Shown piece after piece: positions 23,223-36,002 of a stretch of 64,000 bases of DNA. The stretch is taken from assembly GCA_003956705.1 (NCBI GenBank), contig QZCP01000734.1, positions 144,652 to 208,651 of the forward strand, in the 5' to 3' direction. The first letter of the stretch is position 1. Every line of letters begins with the position of its first letter. Both the position numbers and the translations under genes were made by a program. A model generated the notes under the pieces. It did not search any database. It had not been told where the DNA came from and saw only the letters and a list, made by a program, of their open reading frames with translations. This DNA comes from Brevipalpus yothersi. Lineage: Eukaryota > Arthropoda > Arachnida > Trombidiformes > Tenuipalpidae.

Positions 23223-24379
23223 TCGAATATGATGTTCTACCACTGACGTTGTATATCACTAGATAACATACAAAATAAATAGAAAAGTTGAAATTTGTAT
23301 CGCTTCACACTCTCTTGTATTCAATTATCATGATTGAGTATATAATGTTTCACATTAGATGAAATAATAAATTCTGTTGATTTGCAAAATGAATTCAACT
23401 CATTTGAAAAATATTCCCATCATCTGATTGTTTGGGCTTTTTGGTTTCAATTTGTTTGGAAATTGATCCATGTTCAGTGGAAAAAGCACTCATGTCAGAT
23501 GAAATGACTGAATTTTGTTTTACCTTTTATTATTTTGTATCGACTCAATGATGGAAAACATGTGCCAAAAAAACTCTGAAAAAGTTATTAATTTCGCATA
23601 TTTTTTGCTTAGACGCATTAATCAAAAGTGATCTCCATTGGATAGGCCAACACAGTTTGAGCTGAAAATGAAGCTAACCCAGAAATTTTCTGAAAACATA
23701 CACAGAATGTAGATAGAATCGTTCTTCCATATCAATTGAAGTTGTCAAGTTTGGTAGGAAAACAGTTTTCATTGGGAAAAATTGTCAACATGCTAGCTTG
23801 TCAAATGAGCTCGTTCCTCGAATAGTAATTTGGAACGATAGAATTTTTTTCTTGGTAAACTTTAAGAGGTGCTTGTCCATGGACTATTTTGTTTCAAGGA
23901 AAAGAATAATAACCGATAACAAAGTCACTACATACTGTATATAGCCATAATATCTTAGAATGATGAAACCAGAGAAAAATTTGCGAGAATTTGCATCAGA
24001 AATTGTGTAAATCTCTGCTTATTTGCTTCAGATTGCCTATGTAAAAGAGTCTTATTGTCCAATGACACCAATTTTTGCATCTCGTATCAAATCCATCAGG
24101 CATGAGTTCATTTACCCTTTGTCCACTCTTCTTGGTCTCAGTCTCTTTTGACAAAGACTTTGTCCTCTAGGTATTTATGATTAGGTATGAAAAAAGTTTC
24201 ATTGATGGAATCGAAGATTGTCAACGAGTAAGGGTTATCAAGAATCTTTGGATGAGAATTGAGAGCAAATCAAATTATTCCCGTTTTATTTGAGAATTTT
24301 GAGAATTTCTCAGTACACTTATTGCTATTTTGATGATCATAAAAGTACTGTCTACCACATCGTTAAATGGGATTATCAA

Positions 24380-25095
24380 TCAATGCCTTGGACGACGATA
24401 TTGATGCTCTCGCAGAAATCGAGTGACTATATCGTTTCGCTGGATAGCAATTCCGATCATAAGGTCTTTCACTCGAAATGGATCAGATACATCAATAGAG
24501 GTTGGAAATCCTAGTCCTTTGCATGAGTGTGCCAGGTCCTGAGCAAAATCTTGGATCAATTGGTGGGCCAAATTTTCGGAAACCGATTCTCTAATTCCGT
24601 TGAGTAAACGTTCCAGGCCAAACGAAGATGCCAGTCCACGGGACATCTCAAGAGTGTTGTTCTGAAATTGACATCATGTTGACATATCATGAATTAATCG
24701 ATTACAATCGCACTATCAATTGCTTTCCCTCTTACCGAATCAGGATTCAAGATCACTTCATTGGCTCGATTATAGTTGACAATCTCTTGAGCAAGACTTT
24801 TAATATTGACAATATTAGCTTCCACATCTTCCAAAGGAATGTCTCGAGCGATAAGTTTTTCCTGAAATGAACTCAAAGTCTTCTCCCAATCACCATTAGT
24901 CTCTATGTAAATGTCACAAATGTAGCCCAAATCATCACGTCTTAACACGAGACATTTCGAATCTAAGTGTAACAATTACGAACAAAACTATTCAGTATCA
25001 GAAAACACTTATTAGTGAAACTACTTACATTGAACGGCCAATAGAAGCAAGTTGATGAGAAAAATTGACAAAGTTGATGTAAAATTTTTTGCCAT
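24380..25095 (-). CDS. Tandem secreted family member 9, minimal centre
   Basis: Exons (minus): 25029-25095, 24736-24962, 24380-24661; 191 aa, the shortest member, with phases 1 and 0. The signal peptide is MAKNFTSTLSIFLINLLLLA. The N module is CLVLRRDDLGYICDIYIETN with a long helix and NYNRANEVILNPDS before the intron. The centre is only about 30 residues and not low complexity (SRGLASSFGLERLLNGIRES), so N and C modules nearly abut. The C module is HSCKGLGFPTSIDVSDPFRV with a helix containing IAIQRNDIVTRFLREH. Because it is nearly cap-only, it shows best that the two modules are the conserved, presumably folded units. Function unknown. Confidence 0.78.
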
Positions 25096-25475
25096 ATCGA
25101 CCAGTAATTGTAATTATAAGTCTATGTCACTGAAATTCATGCCATTAAATGCTTTAATGGTGATGACATATGTTAGTATTGATTCATGCGTACTGTATAT
25201 ATACAATTCATCATCATATGCAGACGATGATGGACCTTGGACTGGAAAATCCTTCTCTCTGGTTTTTTGTTTTCTCAAAATTGCGAATCAAATCAAGGAG
25301 AGATCAAAAAGTATGGTAAAACAAGGAAATTTTATTGTGAATCAAGGGTAGAAATTTTCATGGGATGTGATTGAAAAAAAAACGATGTTCACACAATGAT
25401 GGTTAGCTCAAATATTCGGCATTCGAGAAGATTTTTTTCTTTTTGATGCTGAAACACTCTACATATACATTTACA
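25096..25475. other. Spacer between the array and the neprilysin gene
   Basis: 380 bp. It contains the candidate TATA box of member 9 and the 3' end of the neprilysin transcript; nothing else was seen. Confidence 0.5.
25196..25203 (-). promoter_or_regulatory. TATA box, member 9
   Basis: TATATATA about 100 nt upstream of the start codon. Confidence 0.4.
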
Positions 25476-26503
25476 TCACCAAACAGAGCATTTTTCATCA
25501 GGGTTCATTTTAGATCGAAGAGGACAGTCAAAACTTTTGGCAAATTCAGGCATATTGGAGACAGGTCCAATGACTCTGGATAAAAAAAATGGACACATCA
25601 GTAATTAGTGTTAAAACTATCATAGCAATTCATTCAGTTAATGGCTGCTCATTTACCTGAACTCAGCTGGACTATGTTCATCACGTAAAAGTTGATACTG
25701 AAGAGCAGTTCTAGTTTGTTTTTCACACCAAAACTGATTATAAAAGGAGAAAAAATTGATTAATTATCGAATGATTTTTCATCGATTCACACTTACACTT
25801 GCAGCACCAATCCAAAATAATTTATCAGGACTGTATGGAAGACCAGGTAAATTGGGTTCTCTTGATTTTCCAGATGACCAGGATTCATACGCCTTTTGGT
25901 ATTGAAAGGAGAACATTTAGATCAGTGGATAAAAAAGTCAATCAAATAGTATCAAATAAAATCTTACTTTAAGTGCTAACTTAAGTCCACCATTATCCGC
26001 TAAATTTTCACCTTTACTCAGTAGACCACTGACACTCATATTGATATCTTTCAGAGTATAATTATCATATTGAGATACCATACATTGAATTTTTTGCTGG
26101 AACTTTTTATCAGTCTCCGAGTCCCACCATGCATGAAGATTGCCCATCTCATCGAATTGTTTACCCCGTTCATCGAAACCATGAGTAATCTCATGTCCAA
26201 TGAGAAATCCAAATGAAGCAAAGTTAAGATAACTTGAGATAAAGATACAAAAAGAGTGGGAGGTGAAAGTTGATTGAAATCTGATAAAATAAATCTTGTT
26301 CAATCAGCCGATACAAGATATCGAGATCATGATAATTCCAATATATAACTCAATTTTTTTGGCTATCTTCTTCTCCCTAATCATGTTTGATCTTGTTTAT
26401 CTTGGCAGTTGAAGAAGAAGCTATTCATTCAGCAGATAGCCTCAAGGAACTTTTCCTGACAAGAAGGGATCCTCATCATAAGCTTAAGGTTTTACTCTCA
26501 TTT

Positions 26504-26548
<45 letters not shown>

Positions 26549-28091
26549 ACTCTGATTGTAATTGTAATTAAGATGAGGCAATTATGCACCAAGATGATAA
26601 AATCAATTGGGCGGATTGGAGGAAGGTGAATTGTGCATGATACTATTTTGGAAGTCCAATAGGGATGATCATTTCAAGTGCACTATCATTATTACGATTA
26701 TATGCAGTTCATGTTCATCATGATTTAGAGGGCTAGTTAACATCTCAGATATTCGGTTATAAAATAGAAACAGTCGATTATCCTTTTTATTTGTATGTGT
26801 ATGTGCCTTAATAACTTGTTATACTTTATGCATTTTGGTGAGATAGATATTTTTTTTGGCCCCCATACAACGCCTTCAAATTTTAATAAATTAATCAGTG
26901 GCGGCAAAACGAAAGAGAGAGAGAGAGAGAGGATCAAAGAGAGTGATCATGATTACAGTGGATGTAAACCAAGTTGAATAAACTGATCGACATCAATTGA
27001 AGATAAGCAGAGCAACATTTTCTTTTTGATCGTATAAAATCAAAATTATGGGTGCGAGCAAGTGTGAAAAAGTATATAGTTCACACACTTTTTCAGGAGG
27101 ATGATCATGAAAGAGAAAGAGAAAGAGAAAGAGAAAGAGAAAGAGTGACTCTGATTCCAATTCTGATCATGATAATACACGTAAGTTGATGCAGCTTTTG
27201 CAACCTGCTGTTGAATTTTTCATCGATGTTGAAAAGATAATTAAAGCAGGTCATTGACAGATGATTGGGAAAAATAATCTGTGTGTGTGATCTCTGTTCA
27301 TGATGGCGATGAACAAGATCAAGAGTAAATCGGACTAATTTCGGATTTACCATCCGATTTCAAGATGAAGTTCTTCCCATATCAAATCAATCTCAAGCTC
27401 ACGATGATTATGGGGAATGGGAAGATATGGGAGAATAAACTGATTTGCATATCGGGTATCAATAATTTGAGAGAATCAAAATAGCTACTCACTATGGTCT
27501 ATCCTTATCGAAGAAGACACCCTGAAGAAGAGCTGCTGGAAGTTGAATCTTATTTTCTAATGGATTGTAGAAGGCATTGACCACTGCAGGAACTGTATGC
27601 TTCCACCAGCTGAATAATATGGAAATAAGATGGTCAAAATTAATTCACAATCAATGCCCCAAAATCCACCATATATATATATTGTATCTTACAGTTCACG
27701 AGTTGATCGATTCAATTGATCTAGTTCAAGTTTTTTATGCCACTTTTTGAGTGATATCATGTTCAAAGCGAAATCATTTGTGTCCATATCGAGCTTTCCG
27801 GAAGAGATGGAAAAGGAAAAAATATTAATATTGAATCGAAATCATCAAACAAACAATTTTGGAATGAAAATTTCATTTCATGGATTTCTTTATATATACC
27901 TTTCCATAAAATAGGTCCACTTTATCATGATCTAATATTTCTTCCGGATATGCTATATGAGCTTCCATTGCTTCCACTTTCTTCATGGCCATTTTCTTAG
28001 TATTTTCACCCATCCAATCGGTTGCTTCGATTATTTTAACAAATTCTTTTCGAATATACTTGAACGCCATGGTTGCCTAGGGAAAAGTGAT

Positions 28092-28138
<47 letters not shown>

Positions 28139-30794
28139 ATGATGAATTGAAAAATTGGAGAAAAATTTGAAATTGAGCCAGATAATAGGGAGCATGTTAC
28201 ATGGTGGCCTTGTTTCTCTTATACATATCTCTCTACTCAAGTAATCTGAGAAACAGTAAAAATTTAGTTTCAAATTGAAAGAAAAAAATTTGCTATACCA
28301 TTTCTTTTGTTTCATGATCACAATGATTGGTAACATAAAGACTAGATAGGGCAACATCCATTCCATTGTCCATCATAAAATCGAGACATTCTTCCCATCG
28401 AGGCTTCTCCGATTTCTGTCCTTCGTGAAACATATTGTAAGAATCTCGCCATTCCTTGGTCAAAAAAGGCATCATCTCATATATCACTCTCCAAACCATA
28501 TAATTGTGGAAAGCTCTATGATAAAATATGATAGAGAATTGAAATATGAGTTTTTTTGTGTCTACTTTTCTTCAATACAATGTGGGAAAAAAAATTCTGA
28601 GAATTTCTTCTTTCCATACTGTTGTTATCACAACAAGATACTTCACCTTAATTCTATTTGAGGAATGAGAACATTCAATTTCTCAATAAAATTGCTATCA
28701 AACATGATCACTTCCTGGTCAGGTGATAGAGACTTATTGACTAGTCCACTGAGCAGAGAAGCCCAATTGATCTGTCGCAAGAAGTGGAAAGAAGAAAAAA
28801 GGAAAAAAATAAACAATTAAAAATAAATCAATTCATTTCATTCAAATGATTAGGACGATTGAAATGATGATGATAGCTCTCATCACCAATCATCATTCTC
28901 AATCGAAACTAATAGATTATTTAATAGTTCAATCAATCAAAATTTTGAGGGCACAATTTTTTCCATTCCATCAATTGCAGAAAAAAAAACAAAATCTGAA
29001 ATCACTTACATTAGGAGCAAAATTTTGCAGCTCTTGTAATGTTTTCTTCTGATATACTCGTGAATAATCTCGCCTCATTTCAGGTGGTGTAGTGATCTGT
29101 TGATATTTTTTCAAATGATAAGATATCAAAAGTGTAGCAAGAAAGAGAAAAACAAGAAAAAAAAAATAGTTGATGATAATGAGATCATAATAGTATTTCG
29201 ACATGTGAATATATGATGCAATGTGTGTGTATGTGTGTGATGATGACCACTCATTCATCTTACATTCGCTATCAGTGCTTCAAGTGTGACAATTCCGTAA
29301 ATGTTTTGCTGAACATGGCTAACGGACACACCAAGACGTTGGGCTGAGGCAATGATGAATGAAGCATAACTCGTTAAGTAGGGCTGTTGAGTGTATAGAT
29401 TACGATGTTTGAGGGCCAATTCAGCTTGATCAAGCTATTTGGACAGTTGGAGGAGGAGAGAAGAGAAGAGAAGGGAAAAAACAAATATTATCCCTTTTTC
29501 GATTATCTATTGATGATCCGTCGTTTATGTAAATAAGTTTGCTTGACCGGAAGTCCCAGTTTGAACATATCACCATCAACCTGGTCAACTTACCGCTATA
29601 ATACTATTGGAAGTGTTCTTCAAATCTGGTCCCACATCAATTGAGATCAAAAAATTGTAGCTAAATCCTAGTCTCTTTAATTTCAATATTTCCACATCTA
29701 ATTGAACATTTTCTGATGGAGCTACTGGAGAATCCAATTGAAGCCATCCACCAAGATCGGTAAGAATTTTGAGAAGAGGCTGATTGCCTCGAGCCTCAAT
29801 TGCGGCTGGAATATTATTGAACAAACGAAATTAGTGAGAAATATACAGTTGAACTGGAAATCAATTATGATAAGATGATTTTGTGTGTGTGTGTGTACAT
29901 TATTCAATATCAACGATAGGGAATGGGTTATGAAAGAAAAAACACTTTGTACTTTACCAACATTAAGACATGTCCGATGAAGGTTGACCAATTTATATTC
30001 AAAAGAATTTCGATCTAATTTGCGTATATTTTCCATCAGATGATTGAGATCAACTGGATAAAAGAGAAAAAATTTTGGTAAACATTTGTAATGTAAGACT
30101 CTGAATAGATCCATAATTTGTATCTCTCAAAACATCACACAAAGGAAGTCCATAAACACGTAATGACCGGAAAATGACCGATCAACTCTATTCACCTCTA
30201 AGCTTGTTGTTAACCATTTCTTGAATCAAATTAAGTGTTCCGATTCGCTTTCGTCCATGTGGCAAAATTGTCCGATTAATCCAGCCACCACATGAGAATA
30301 GGTAAAAATTTTCGCATGGATCAACGCTTGTGTCCAAACTTTGAATTATTCGTGATGCTGATCAAAACGTGAATAGAGTGATTTTATACACATGTACATG
30401 TACATACACAAGATTGATTTGAAAGAAGAGGAAGAGAAAAAATTGATATAAAATTTTGGCATATAAAGATGTATTCAATGAAGATAATGATTGCTATTCA
30501 AGCAATTCATCTTCCTATTCATTCTTAACCATCTCTCTTACCTGCCTCGATGCATCCTGGAGTTAAGCATGTTTCGTCCGCCAAATCTAATCATGATGAC
30601 AAAAATTGGAAAAAAAGATACAAAAAAGAATTGCATAAAATTTGTGTCTAATTTCCGCTCACCAACACCCACAAAAGTGGGTGGAAGGAAGTGAATAACT
30701 TTGTGGGCAAGTTGAAAGTTATTTAAATACAGAAAAGATAGTCCAATATGGGAAGGCAAATTGTGGGGTTCAATTAGAAGAGTTGTATCATTTT

Positions 30795-30862
<68 letters not shown>

Positions 30863-32584
30863 ACTGTCCATTATAAGAATATACGTATTCAAAGATTACT
30901 TTTCTTGAGATGAAACTTTCTTCAACCAGTGAATCTAAATAAGTACCGTTACTTGTTGAGGTTAATCTTCTGAGCGCTACTTTATATTTGGCTTGATAAG
31001 TACATTTCGCTACTCATTACACATTACCCTTGATTATGATTGAGATCATGATAAGAATCGAAAACTTATTAATCCACTAAATTTTGACCACTAAGAACCT
31101 CAGGTGATAATGTAGAAGAATGGGATGGATATTTTTTTCTCTCAACGAAAAGCTGATCATCGTCGTACATGTATATGTGGGAAAATTTCTTCTTTTTCTC
31201 TATCTGAATCAACAGAATCAATTGATTGGCAAATTCAAAAAAAAATCAAATTACACACGTGTCCCGGTCCATCGGCACCATGTGATTATAAATAACACGA
31301 CATAATGAATATGTGTGTGTATGTTTGTGGACAGATAGTAGTTACATGATCATCATTTATAAACCGTGAAAAAAATGGATATGATGTGAATGTCATCGAT
31401 TTATAATTATACAATATTTTCACTAGCAAATATAAACCTTTTCCAAGAATAAACTTGTGATATGCTTAAAGCCATCAAGTTATCAAGACGATCATTACGT
31501 GCGTATGTGTATGTGTGTGTTTCAACTGGAAAAGTATAAAAGGAATTCCTGGATGATAATCAAATTCATCATTATTATTCTACTCCTTTCACTACCATTC
31601 AGTGGGAGAGAGAGAGAAAGAGAGAGGTATGAAATCTTAAAACGTTCGAATACAAAAAAAAAGTTAGGAACCTTCTATACTGACGGATGAATATAATTTG
31701 ATAATGAAATGAAGATAGAGGTAGAGAGATAGGAAAATGTTCAATCTGGAATGTCAATCGAACAGCCTGGAATTCGATCATCATTTGAGCTATGTTTTTC
31801 AAGGAGATCAAGTAGTAGTGGAATCATTATTGAATCAAATAATACCATGAACAAGGAGAATAAGAAGAATTGGCTTGTGAGGAGAGAAAAGAAAAAAAAC
31901 GAAAGGTGAAAGCCTACACACTCACATACATACACCGCTGTCTTACAGAATGGCCCAGAATTTATATATATATGATGAACTTAGATAAATGTTAGCCAAG
32001 ATGAACAATCGCTATTCACACTTTTAAATACTGATTGACTGTGTGTGTGTGGGAAAGAGAGAGTCAATAGAAGAGCCAAAAAATCAAGACATCTCCACTA
32101 CAAATGACACTTAAATTTGTTGGTCAACTTCGATGGCTATTCAGTGGGCGTCCTAATGATTGTTCAGTGATTGATCAGTATTCAACTTCTTTCTCTCACT
32201 TCAAACAGTGACCTCAATGAACCAAGAGACGAGATGATCAAAAACAATCGTGGACATAGTATCAAATGTTATTATTCTTTTTCATTATCATTAGCTCACC
32301 TTCATGCTTGTGAAGAATGATGTATAAAATGAGGACGATACAAAATAAAAGAGCCATGATGGTGAGAATATTATGGCCAATAGATCGAATCTGCTTGGCA
32401 GCTTGTCGATTAGCCCTGAACGAAAGAGGAAGAGAGAGATCATATGTGGTAACTTGGGAAAAAGTAACTTTTACGATAATTCAAAGAATTTCTAGATAAA
32501 TGGTAGATGGATAGATATAACTTACCCATCAGGATCATTTTTATCCAAAGAATTTTGGTTCAGATCGATGGCCGCACTGGACAT
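25476..32584 (-). CDS. Neprilysin-like M13 zinc metallopeptidase, complete
   Basis: Seventeen exons were rebuilt (minus): 32526-32584, 32300-32415, 30542-30586, 30196-30357, 29958-30053, 29594-29805, 29264-29434, 29010-29096, 28647-28771, 28299-28515, 27900-28076, 27693-27793, 27493-27609, 25968-26232, 25797-25892, 25657-25733, 25476-25575. They give 740 aa in frame, close to the usual family size of about 750. It is a type II membrane protein: short cytoplasmic tail, one membrane helix (ILTIMALLFCIVLILYIIL), then the ectodomain. M13 hallmarks visible are TCLTPGCIEAA, VDPCENFYLFSCGGW, NAFYNPLENKIQLPAALLQ, the zinc site GHEITHGFDERG, the second motif GENLADNGGLKLA and the C-terminal CSVW. All catalytic residues look present, so it should cleave extracellular peptides. 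Intron 2 (about 1.7 kb) holds a long GA tract. Which of the several arthropod neprilysin paralogues it is cannot be said. Confidence 0.93.
26506..26544. repeat. (CT)n microsatellite in neprilysin intron
   Basis: About 39 bp of CT repeat within the intron between the exons ending at 27493 and starting at 26232 (minus strand). Confidence 0.9.
27109..27145. repeat. (GAAAGA)n short tandem repeat
   Basis: About six hexamer units of the GAAAGA type inside a neprilysin intron. Confidence 0.85.
28100..28135. repeat. (AG)n microsatellite
   Basis: About 36 bp just outside a neprilysin exon, within its intron. Confidence 0.9.
30797..30857. repeat. (AG)n microsatellite in the large neprilysin intron
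   Basis: About 60 bp of uninterrupted AG. Confidence 0.93.
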
Positions 32585-34231
32585 TTCATGTGGATATCAT
32601 GAAAATTGTCCTCGAAGTTGTCGTAGAAAAAACAAAGCAAATCAGCAAAAAAAAAGTTTCTCCAAAAGAGAATGTGGTGAAGCGTTCAGATGATGAAGTA
32701 TGCTTATAGTTGATAATGATAATAATCAATATGCAAAATGATGTTTAGGGTTGAAAACTAATGATAAAGTGAAAGTGTCTGATTCATTGGTCATGGAATG
32801 TAGAGAAAGTTGATGATTTTGGTTGCCTGATTGATGATTAAACTGTTGCTAACTTGAGACACGAACAAGGTGTATATATATGTGTGTGTATGAGTAAATG
32901 TTACTATTACTGAACTATGAATACTGAATACAATTCAAATACTGTATAAAATTTGATTATGTGTGACAAAAGTGTGTCTATATGTCTTCCCTCCGAATAA
33001 TACTATTAATATATTCACTTTATGTGTGAAAGTTTTGACTTGAGATCATCGAATTTGATACTTGAAAGATGAGAGAGAGGGAAAAACTTCTACAGGTAAG
33101 CTTGTCCAGATGATGATGATAATTTTGCTGATTTCAAATATGACATGGAGATAAGTGTGAATAAAAAATAGAACTAAGTATAATCATATAGACACACAAT
33201 AAGAGAGAGAGAGAAAGAGATTGAAGATGATTTCCAGAAAAGATGAAAGTCAGAAAAAGACTATTTTAAGAGAGAAAGTTGAAGATGTAGTCAAGATGAT
33301 CACATCGGAAAGCGAACAAACGAAAGTGATCTGGCAGCATTGATGGAGATGACAAGTTGAACGGAGAAGATGTTGAAGATGATGAAGAAGAAGAAGAGAG
33401 AGAAGAAGAGGAAGAAGATGAAGATGAAGAGGAAGATGTTGAGAGAAAAAGTTTCCAAGTAATACACATACACACACACACTCACGAACGTATTTCGATG
33501 GATGATTTGATAATTGCAATGACTTTCACCGGTAACACGAGGTAAACCGAAAATTTAAATTGGCAAGCAATTCATGTCTTCTATTTTTCGTTCACATACT
33601 CGGAATACATTGCAATGAACTTTATTTTTTCTTTCTTTCCTCGCTAAAAGTGAAAAAGTAGCAACAAAAACTGATGATGAGAAGTGATCGCTGATGATTT
33701 GTATGCAAGGCTAACATCAAGTGAGAGAGAAGTGAAGAAGAAGAAGAAGAAGAGAAAAAATTGATGAATATGATGATGATTCCAAGATCGCGATTGCCAG
33801 TGAAGTTGTTTCACATACAATTTGAGAGGGAAAAAATTTTTTGAGACGTTGATAAAAAGCACGAGGCAGTGTGAAAACAAATGGAAAAAAACTGATATAA
33901 GAAGAAGTAAATTTTCACACCATTTTCTTTTACCCTCTCTTCCTCACACACACACACACACACACACAAACACTTTTGTCTTGATCTCTTGGTGTGAAAA
34001 ACAAATCAAAAGAATAGCAATAAATACCACAAAAGTATTTCAATATAGCAGCACAGTAACAGTGATACAGGTATTGCTGGTAGTGTGAGTATCGACAATA
34101 TCAACAGTAGTGGGCGATCGGTAGGCGAACGAGAGGTGGATGATAGGTTCACTTGAATCACTTTCGCTTACCAAGTGATCCAAGTTTGCTTGACTGAAGT
34201 TTGGAATGAGAATCGAAAGTTGAGAGAGAAT

Positions 34232-34262
<31 letters not shown>

Positions 34263-34463
34263 AAGTTTTCGTTGATGATGAAAATCAGGTAAATGAGCCT
34301 GTAATCAGCCTCTCTACTCACTCGATCAGAGCGTCACAAAGTTAAAAATGAAGCTAAAATCTTCCCATCGATTCTGATGTATGCATGAGAATAGTAAAAG
34401 TTGGCAGAAATAAATACCAATATGAAGTTCTCAAGAGCTCAAGGAAGAAAGAGAAAGAGAGAA

Positions 34464-34466
<3 letters not shown>

Positions 34467-34523
<57 letters not shown>
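34467..34523. repeat. (GA)n microsatellite
   Basis: About 57 bp of GA in the neprilysin-DXO spacer. Confidence 0.9.
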
Positions 34524-34527
<4 letters not shown>

Positions 34528-34663
34528 CTGATCTGTTTATTCTAAATTTTGGTTACTGTTTAGAAGATTAACACACACACCAAGATAGAATCAGTATGTT
34601 ACAGACGTTTATACATTCTTTCCTCTCTTTCTCTTTCTTCTCAGCCAGACACGCTATGGTGTG

Positions 34664-34694
<31 letters not shown>

Positions 34695-35027
34695 AATTTT
34701 GGAGAGACTTCTCTCTCAATCTGCATTCATTCAAGCGATGATGACCAATTTTCATCCATTCAATAAGGATCAATAAATTTTGACATTATTAAGACTAATC
34801 ACTAGGAAGAAAGAAATCAAATGTATCCGGTATGCAGTAATGATTTTTTTTTATTTTAAAGTTAATTGTCGATACAAATTGTGTGTATGCGTGGAATTTT
34901 AAGGAGGGTGGCTCATCAGCTTTGTTACAGCTCACACTTACACTTGTACTCACCACAAAATTGTTCCCGTTACTTTACTCTACACACAAAGCATATTATG
35001 GGCCAAGTGTGACTGGCAGAAATGTTT

Positions 35028-35033
<6 letters not shown>

Positions 35034-35090
<57 letters not shown>
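35034..35090. repeat. (GA)n microsatellite
   Basis: About 57 bp of GA in the neprilysin-DXO spacer. Confidence 0.9.
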
Positions 35091-35094
<4 letters not shown>

Positions 35095-36002
35095 ATTCTA
35101 GTCAAGGGGAAAAAGAGGCGAGAGTAAGGCTTCAGCATTCCACCTAAATCGTGCCCAAAACGCCTAAACCTTCAGAAAAATTTCAAGACAAGAACAAGAG
35201 TATCACTAAAATATGCTAGAATATACAAGAATTGTTGTATTCTGGTATCTTGGCGATAGTTGAAAAAAAAAACTTACTTCCACCTCAAAGCTTCAAGCTG
35301 TGGGATGCTCCTCTTTCCCATTCGAAAGCAATAAGATTAATTTGTCATAATCATTGTGAGAAAAAAAAATTAAATCCCTATTCAAGTGCACTTCGATTCA
35401 ATTCATTCCAAAAATCATAGCATTGCATCATGATCATGAGCATTTTGTATATATCATGTCAGAAACTTAAGCATCATCATGATAATGATTCTGAATGATG
35501 ATGATGAGAGAACCCGCTCAATTACTGTTCCCCTTTCATATCCCCTCTCAATGTGTAGCCAATCAAATGTTGAGTGAAAACAGTTCGGTTTTGGCAACAT
35601 AAGATCATGATCTTGATGGAAAATGTGTGTTGGACATACTTTGATGGAACCTCGTTAATATTGATCATTATTTTGATACTATCATCGTTTGTGTCCATTT
35701 GAGTGTCATCCAGTGTGTCGGTATCAATATGATCATCATTTTGTGTGGCCATTGTGGTGCGGACAGTGTATAAAAGATGGTACAATTGTGCTGATGCACA
35801 CTGGTGTGTGTCTATGTGTGTGTGTATGTAATATTTATTAATCGAAAATCGTTCTTTTTGGGCCATCAAATTGATCATTTGATTTACTTTGATCATCGGA
35901 CAAAATTTTTTTGATCAAAATTTGCGGTCAAAGGGAAAGAGAATGATGATTTGGTGACGAATGTTGTGATTTGGGTTTACATGTACACACATCTAAAACA
36001 CG

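Larger units (their letters stand above)
22211..24379. other. 2.2-kb intergenic gap with transposase relic
   Basis: Apart from the TATA box, GA tract and transposase fragment listed separately, it is AT-rich DNA with no supported gene. It separates members 8 and 9. Confidence 0.5.
32585..36002. other. 3.4-kb divergent spacer, microsatellite-rich
   Basis: Lies between the 5' ends of the neprilysin gene (-) and the DXO gene (+). It contains GA/AG tracts at about 34467-34523, 34670-34695 and 35034-35090, a purine GAA/GAT tract at about 33360-33440 (which creates a spurious acidic frame), CA repeats at about 33948-33968 and many TGATGA runs. No supported gene. It probably holds both promoters and possible 5' UTR exons. 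Confidence 0.55.

Noticed and set aside
31741..31935. Minus-strand frame ending DLLEKHSSNDDRIPGCSIDI, first considered a neprilysin exon
   Set aside because: The flanking neprilysin exons (32300-32415 and 30542-30586) join perfectly in phase 1 without it, and it has no M13 similarity.
33357..33545. Plus-strand frame rich in Asp/Glu
   Set aside because: It is a GAA/GAT purine tract in a microsatellite-rich spacer, with no splice partners and a mirror Ser/Leu frame on the other strand.
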